Below are positions 57,601 to 64,000 of a stretch of DNA of 64,000 nucleotides, in pieces. Made by a program: the position numbers and the translations under genes. This stretch comes from Crocodylus rhombifer. Lineage: Eukaryota > Chordata > Crocodylia > Crocodylidae. Positions within the stretch are counted from its first letter, which is position 1, and each line of letters starts with the position of its first letter. The stretch spans positions 248,001 through 312,000 of the forward strand of contig JAVSML010000963.1 in NCBI GenBank assembly GCA_038503035.1, written 5' to 3'. The notes under the pieces were generated by a model. The model did no database searches. It was not told where the DNA came from and saw only the letters and a list, made by a program, of their open reading frames with translations.

Positions 57601-59571
57601 GGTTCAGTAAACACAGGCACTCATGAATGAGAAGAGCTAACAATAAGCTTCCTTTGTGGAGCAGTAGGCAACCTCTGCATAACTTTAATTTATCTCACTT
57701 TAACTCACTAAGGAACCATCTCCCAATTCCCGACTTCTATAGTCGCCTTAGGGAGCATCACTAAATCATAACTTCTGTCACTACAGTAACACCTTGGGCA
57801 CTGGACTGGGGACCTACACAGTTGCTGCCATGTTGAGAACCACTTGGTGGGTTTGTAACAGACTCATACCCTCTGTGCTCTGAGTACAGAGGGTGACTGG
57901 TAACACCAGAAAAGTGCACATTAAAGTAAGCTATGGAGGTGTAGATTGATTCCTTGACAATATGTATGACATTTCATCACAGCTTGACCACTACTGTGGT
58001 CTCCAGGATGGCCCAGGTCATGGTCACCATCTTTCTACCCAACAGGAAGTGGATGTGGATCACCTAAGACATGCAAGAATTCCCTTCTTTGGCCAGTATG
58101 TACTAAAAGACGTCACTGTACCTGTGGCATTCCCTGCCCTGGTTTACAATGGCTAATCCTGAGAGAGGCACACGATTTGGTTTGGTCAGTGGGGACAATA
58201 ACATTTACAAATTTTGGTGGGAAGGGTAGATTCAAGGAATTGATACCTTTAGGTCATCATAGCAAACCCAGGCTAGGTATAAAAGCTGTTACACCCTGAT
58301 GGCTGGATTCAGGCCTATGCAAAATAAGACTAGTCACTCTACAGTTCCTAGAACATGGAAGATTGTATGACAACTGGTTGATGCTTTCAGGATTGAATGA
58401 GGGATCAAAGCTTTTTTAGCTGGAGCAGTAACAGAGTCATGTCCTCTGTGCAACCGGACATACAGTGGGATCTGTAAAACACATTGACAAGTGAGTTAGG
58501 CCAGTATAATTTAAAATGGCCCCACACCAATATGTTCTCTATGTATGTCTCAGCAGGAAGAACAAGCACCAAGAAGGCCCTAGAAGGTGAAGACATCACT
58601 AAATTCAACCCAGAGAAGGAGAATGTAAAACAAAAGATCAAAAGGGGGGCTTGTTATATCAACCTTTAACATGTATGTATTTTGTGGGATGGGGAGGTGA
58701 CTTCACAGATGGTAGACTAAATTACTAATTCATGGAACAACAGGGGAAAAGGAGGCTCAAAGTGAAACATACAAAAAGCATGAGTTTATACTATTTGGGG
58801 AATGGTCAAACCAACAATGTCCAAATAGCTGCGACCTTGAGTAAGCAGATCAGATACTGGTGGCCTTTACATTAGAGCTAGCAACCTTTCCTGGGTTGTA
58901 CAACATGGCCTTCCCCTCCTTTGTGTCTATAAGTGGAGGTCTAATAACGTGCCTTCAGGCATTCAAAACCTATACTTTTTCAGCTTCTTGAATGTTTCAG
59001 ATGCATCCTTTCCAGATTCCTGGCCAGGACTTTGCAATAACCAAAGAAAAGGTTCTCATCACAAGGTTTATTAGGCTGAGTCCATGAGTGCATGTTGAAA
59101 CAGGACTTTGGGAATTTAGTCAGTGCTATGTGAATGCTCCTGTAGGTCCAGTATGATCAATAAAGTTAATTGCTTGTGCAGCAGTCTACCAAGGCAGTGG
59201 GGGCTGTTACTGAAAAACACAACTTCTTTGTTTTCTGCATACTTTAAGCACTTGTAAGAACTCAAGCTTTTTTGGAGGGACAGTGGCCAGTTTGCTGTCT
59301 GGGTTGCTGCAGCTTGTTAAGAAGGAAGTGCATGCACCCTGTGCTGTCTGGTGGAACACTTTATTTGGGGTTGTTTTTGATGATGACAACTTTGCTTTAT
59401 CTAACAAAATAGTTCTCTCTGGATTCAGAGTACATGGCAAGGAGGCAAACAGCAAAGTTGTAGGCCATCTTGGCAATCTACCTAGCAGATACCAGGTAGA
59501 AACAAGTGGAGTCCTGGTTGGTCCATAAACCAGTTCTAAGATAAATTCAGGAGAGGAGCACCCAGTCCTTG
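54632..59571. other. Gene-poor stretch
   Basis: A CR1 tail lies at 55150-55285. The patch at 57960-58640 has unusual composition without a clear identity. Nothing else is recognised, and no exon of a neighbouring gene is visible. Confidence 0.45.
55150..55285 (+). mobile_element. CR1 LINE 3' tail
   Basis: AGAACAGATTAGATAAGCACTTGTC, GCAGAGGACTAGATGACCTTCTGAGG and CCAGCCCTGCTTTTCTATGC are the CR1 3' end in order. Confidence 0.9.
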
Positions 59572-59579
59572 CTGCACAG

Positions 59580-60238
59580 TAGGCCTGTCCGAAGCCTGTA
59601 GTATTTGCTTTGGATTCGAATTTGGCCGATTCAGGGGACAGTGATTTGATTTGATGATTCAAATCACTGTCCCAGATCGATTCGGCCAAATCAGCCAGCC
59701 CATCCCCCCTGGGGTGAGTCCCAGGGTTTTTTTCTTTTTTTTTTTTCCTTAAAGGGCTGGAGCTGGCTCGTGTGGGGAACCCATGGGGACCGGGGGAGCA
59801 GGGGGAGGTTGGGGGCTTGTGGAAGAGCCCCTCCATATAGCGTGGGGCAGTGGGGGGCAGTGGGGATCGCCCCCCTGCCCAGCAGAACTCAGTGAGCACC
59901 AGGGCTTTTCTTTAAAGCTGGGGGAGCAGGCAGGGGTCGGGGGGTGGGGGAGTAGAGGGGTGGCAGGTGTCCCCCCATGGTCCTCTCCCCCAGCCCCCCC
60001 CCTTCCCCACCCCTAGTACTTACCAGTTCCAGGTCAGCTGCAGCCCCCTGCTGTAGCCACCCAGGATTGCCCAAATCATCAAAGCTCTCCAGATCTTTTC
60101 CAAATTTTTGGAGAGCTTTGAATCAATTCAGACCTTTAACTTGGTCCCCTGATTTGATTCGAATTTGGAGATTCAGCCACTGAATCGGGCTGAATCTCTT
60201 CTGAATCGAATCACCACCCGAAGCTTGGCACAGCCCTA
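59580..60238. mobile_element. hAT-like non-autonomous element, 659 bp
   Basis: TAGGCCTGTCCGAAGC and the inverse of TAGGGCTGTGCCAAGC are the terminal repeats. Flanks CTGCACAG (59572-59579) and TTGCACAG (60239-60246) match at 7 of 8. Internal inverted repeats are at 59635-59649/59659-59673 (15 bp perfect) and 60079-60090/60110-60121 (12 bp perfect). The centre is G-rich with long G runs and a T tract. No intact transposase frame. Confidence 0.85.
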
Positions 60239-60246
60239 TTGCACAG

Positions 60247-63200
60247 TGCTGGAAAGGGGCACTCCCCATTAGCACAGCCCAGCAGGCTCAACTCTGCTGA
60301 CAGTCCTCTTTTTAGATGCTGGCTTTTGAGGTGCTGCTTTAATGAATCAGACATCCATGGGGTTCATAGACCCCTATTTCCGAGTCAATGAGTGACTGGC
60401 TGAGGTAAGCTGTACCAGGCAGGGCTGAGGAGGCAGCGAGCTTGTTGGTTTGTATTCCTGTGCCACCCACATTAGACTCATCCCACGAAAGCTGCCTCTG
60501 GTTTGCCACAGAGAAGGGAACCTATGAGAAGGGTGCATTTCACAAAGCTCCTGTGATTCCAGGTGGCTTATATGGGAAGGTGGCCAGCTCTTGTTCTGAG
60601 GACACCTCTTCACAACGGGACCATTAGAAATCCCAGGATTAGACAGTACCATAGAGGAGTTTAAGATCCCTTCTTCTCTACACATTCTGCCTGTATTAGA
60701 GGATATGTGGGAAATCTGAAGCCAAGATGAAAAAGCTTAGTGCCAATGAACTTTGAGTTGCAGGAACTATCATGGTGACACCACTATGCCAGCCTTATTG
60801 ACCTGCACAAAATACCAGAAGTGCTGGATGACTGGAGCTGCTAGAGCCTGAGTTTCACCACATTTAATACAACAATAGCATTTATTGCAGAACTGGGAAA
60901 TAAAGTCCCAGGAATGATGAAGCTGAGATTTTGATCCTGTAGCTATGGTTGTGACTAGTCCTAGTTTCTCTTGCAGCCATTGCCGTTGACTACAGTAAAA
61001 GCAAGATCAGTTCCTAACTTTTTTCCTTTCCACCAAAGGAACCCTGCCTCCCCCCCCCCCAGTTGTTTGGGGCTTGAAATATGTCATGCATTTCTCAAGT
61101 CAGAGTAGAGTTTACCTGGAAAGCTTGAAGCAAATTGGCTAAACTGCTTTTGATTTCTTGGCCACTGAAAATATACTTTTCTTTGGGAAGGTAGAACCAA
61201 GAAACAGCTTAGGGCTGGATTCTCCTCTCATTGCCTGATGTAAGTGCAACTGCAACAGCTCTCCTGAAATCAGTGGAGTGACCCTGGTATGCAGCAAACA
61301 TGGGAAAGAAGAATCTAGCCCCTTGTTGTATGAGTTCCCATTTATCCTGCTTGTAACTTTTCCTGAGAACCGGCGCCGGGGGTAGATTTGAACAAATTGG
61401 ATCTGAAATCAAAAGTGTCACTAAAGGCTGCTTGTTAATGGCAGGCTCTAAGTGAATGGCAGCTTGAAGGAGTGAGTGAATGGTTGATGATTAACCCTTT
61501 AGAGGGGAAACTCCAGGGAAGGCAAAAAGCTGTTTAAGGAGTTGGTTTATGGCAAGCCTGCTTTCAAACATCAAAAGGCCGTGCAGACTCAGAAAGAACA
61601 TCTTGAGGCCTGATACCCAGATGCTTTTGATCAAGAATGAAAAGAAGCCTGCTCATTACCTCAGGGTGTCCTTGTGGTGGTGGAGAAAGAAGAGGTGGTT
61701 TAAAGTGCCAAGCATCAAGGGATTTTATTCTAAAAGAGAATAAGTCTGGAGAAACAAAAAATGGACCAAATCTTAATAACTGCTTCTCTTAATATCAGTC
61801 CTGGGACTTGATCCCCCACTGTTTTTGTTATATACAGATTTATTGTGCCTAGGGGACCCCACAAGTGTAGGCTAGGAAAATACTTATGCATGTTAACTCT
61901 GACTATGTATTAATACAGAAAGGAAAATGGAGAAAAATTAAACTCAAGCAATCAGTGAAAAGGGCTACTTCAGTCACAGTTTCTTCTGATGGTGTTTCTG
62001 CTGGGGACACTCTTCTCTCAATTAAAATCAAGCAAAATTATTCCCCAGGGTAGCAGTGAGTCCCCTTTGTATGTATTATAGATAATGAAATGGTTTGCAG
62101 ATGAGTAAGGAGATTTCACTTATGGGCTTCAGGAGCCTGGACAGTTTACGTATCAGCAGAGGTAAGCGGTCTTAACTAAATTCTGTAAAAATGAAGAAAC
62201 AAGTCAGTTATTTAAAAGAAACCTTTTAAAGAGGGTTTTTAAAAAGGCTTTTAAAGAGTGACTCAGGTGAAAAAGCAATGTTTCCTATAAATGCACCCAT
62301 TTACTTGAAGATGTGGTCTTGGGACAGGAAAATGATTGAATACTAAGTATCTTATATTTAACGTAAACTCCACTGTTTCTCTCTGTTCACCGAAGGTCAG
62401 CTCAGGTCTTCCTTCTAGGAACAACCTGTTAGCAGGATTAGTTGTTAGTACTGTAAATGGCAATGGCATTTACTCTGGAGAATGCTTTTGCCAACAGTGT
62501 TTCACGGATGATGCTGAAGTCTCAGTGATATCATCATATTGCAGAAGCAGAGCTGGCCTGGAAAGCTGCACTATTTCTTTTTAGCAGTCCTTGGAGAAAT
62601 CTTTCCTGTCTCTGAGTTAAATAAAAAGCATAACTTAAGCATTGCCAGGTAACAAACAAATTCCCTAATGAATAAAAATATTTCATTCTCAAGTAGTTTC
62701 TCATATTAATAACCAGGCACAGTAAGGCCTTTTGATTCATACTTGTACATAAAACATCTCACTATTGACATATTAATGGCATCAGGTAGTTATTATATTA
62801 GGTGCTTGTATTTAGATAGAAGACATTCGCAAATGACTGTTGGAAGGGAATATATTCTAGCCTCAGTACTTGAGAACCAACAAAGGTTTTCACGTGTGGA
62901 AACATGAGATTAGAAGTAATGAAAAGATTTCCCAACTAAATGTGTTTTCTTTAAATTTAAGTGAAGCCTTTAATGTGCTTATAACAGACAATAATTTTAA
63001 TAAGAATGTTTCTGTAATTCTCCTTGTGGTTTAAAACTTTTTTTTAATTCTACAAAGAGAGAAATGGAAAGAGATGAGATTGTAAAAGGCTCTTGGGCCT
63101 AGCTTTTGTGGTCTTGATAAGCCAGGAACTATACATTATTCCTCTATGAAATCCTCGAAGAACATTTTCACATCCTTTAGAAAAGGCAAGTCTGATTATT

Positions 63201-64000
63201 TGGGCATGCCCTTTCTGTCTAAGCAGTTCTGAAATATAGAGTCTATGGTAGTACCAGAGGCATAACTGATCAGTGCTGCATCCTGGGCAGGAGCAGAGGC
63301 CAGAAATTCACTGCTGGGAGAAGGGAGATATCATCTGTTTTTTTGTTGCTGACATGTGTTGAGCTGCAAAAAACCCACCTCTGTCCACTGCTCCTCTACT
63401 ATGTGCTTCCACTATTGCTTTTCGCTCCCCACTGCTGGAGCTGGAAATGCTGCAGGGAAGGTGCAGGGAGGCAGGACAGGTGAGGGGATGGGAGGGTGAG
63501 GCACCCCCTAGCTCCATTCTGGCACCTGCCACCTTAGACAGTGCTCAGGGCTTATGCCATGCTTGCCCACCCATTGTTATACTACAGGATAGCACCACCC
63601 AAAGACTGGACAAAAAACTTCTCCCAAACAGTCTCTGCAAGGCATAAAGCAGAACCATTAACATTTAAATAGATATTTCTAATACACAACACATGACATA
63701 TAGAAAAGTACAGCAAAATAAAAATGTTAAAGTTGCATTCTAGAATGTGTGATTGCTCCTAGAGGTGATAAAAACAGGGAGAAAGACAAAAGGAAGTATT
63801 CTTTTTGAAGCTTTCTCTGCCTGTCACTTTTTGGGAGAGATCAAAGATATTTCCTGAATTAGCCTGAACATTTCATTTAATAAAACAGCTGACAGAAAAC
63901 GAAACAAAACCACAACAACAAAGCCCAGTGAGCTATTATCTGTCGGGAACCATATGCATAAAAGTAATTGTAAATACCTTGCAAAATTCAGCAGAGGCCA
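60247..64000. other. Gene-free end of window
   Basis: Mostly AT-rich sequence with a C homopolymer at 61050-61061. No exon, RNA gene or clear repeat boundary was recognised. The block 61900-63250 is AT-rich and repeat-poor by eye and could include conserved non-coding DNA, which cannot be judged without alignment. Confidence 0.4.

Noticed and set aside
59207..59899. 230-residue minus-strand open frame
   Set aside because: It runs straight through the boundary of a hAT-like element into unrelated flank, so it cannot be one ancestral gene. No recognisable motif.
46061..64000. Exons of a downstream neighbour such as INSYN1
   Set aside because: Expected from mammalian gene order, but no matching coding segment could be read on either strand, so it probably lies beyond the window.

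Overview
The window is vertebrate nuclear DNA, most likely from a crocodilian and possibly a turtle. It holds one recognisable protein-coding gene, CD276 (B7-H3), on the plus strand. The coding part is seven exons between 12901 and 41996, each with consensus splice sites and all joined in phase 1. They give a 319-residue protein: signal peptide, one IgV domain, one IgC domain, transmembrane helix and a short acidic tail ending EQEIA. The organism guess rests on three things: typical amniote CR1 LINE tails (5278, 15820, 29425, 32275, 55150), old MIR-like and L3-like repeats that are still readable, and many small hAT-like elements. I cannot fix the species.

Layout. Positions 1-12837 lie upstream of the first coding exon. 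This stretch holds small hAT-like elements (2153-2424, 3259-3444), a CpG-rich solo LTR of an endogenous retrovirus with a perfect 5-bp target duplication (4003-5170), a minus-strand CR1 (5278-5640) and a foldback element (about 5970-6480). Inside the LTR is a 44-bp GC-rich tandem array interrupted by a 10-N assembly gap (4478-4487). No non-coding first exon or host CpG-island promoter was identified, so CD276 exon 1 is probably upstream of the window. Positions 12838-41996 carry the coding exons, with introns of 1.2 to 7.8 kb full of old repeats and microsatellites. Positions 41997 to about 46060 are the likely 3' UTR, ending near an AATAAA at 46035 followed by a T-rich run. Positions 46060-64000 are gene-poor and hold a second solo LTR (52143-53260, perfect 5-bp target duplication), two hAT-like elements sharing a hairpin core (54241-54623 and 59580-60238) and further repeat fragments.

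Function. B7-H3 is a type I membrane immunoglobulin-family protein of the B7 ligand group. The tail is spread over three tiny exons of 42, 36 and 23 coding bases. Exons 3 to 7 are all multiples of three with phase-1 ends, so any of them can be skipped without changing the frame. I see no second IgV-IgC exon pair, so the locus appears to encode only the two-Ig form.

No new multi-gene system was found. The items most worth checking are the retroviral LTR upstream of CD276 with its collapsed tandem array, the second LTR, the foldback and paired hAT-like elements, and length-variable repeats lying next to CD276 splice donors.
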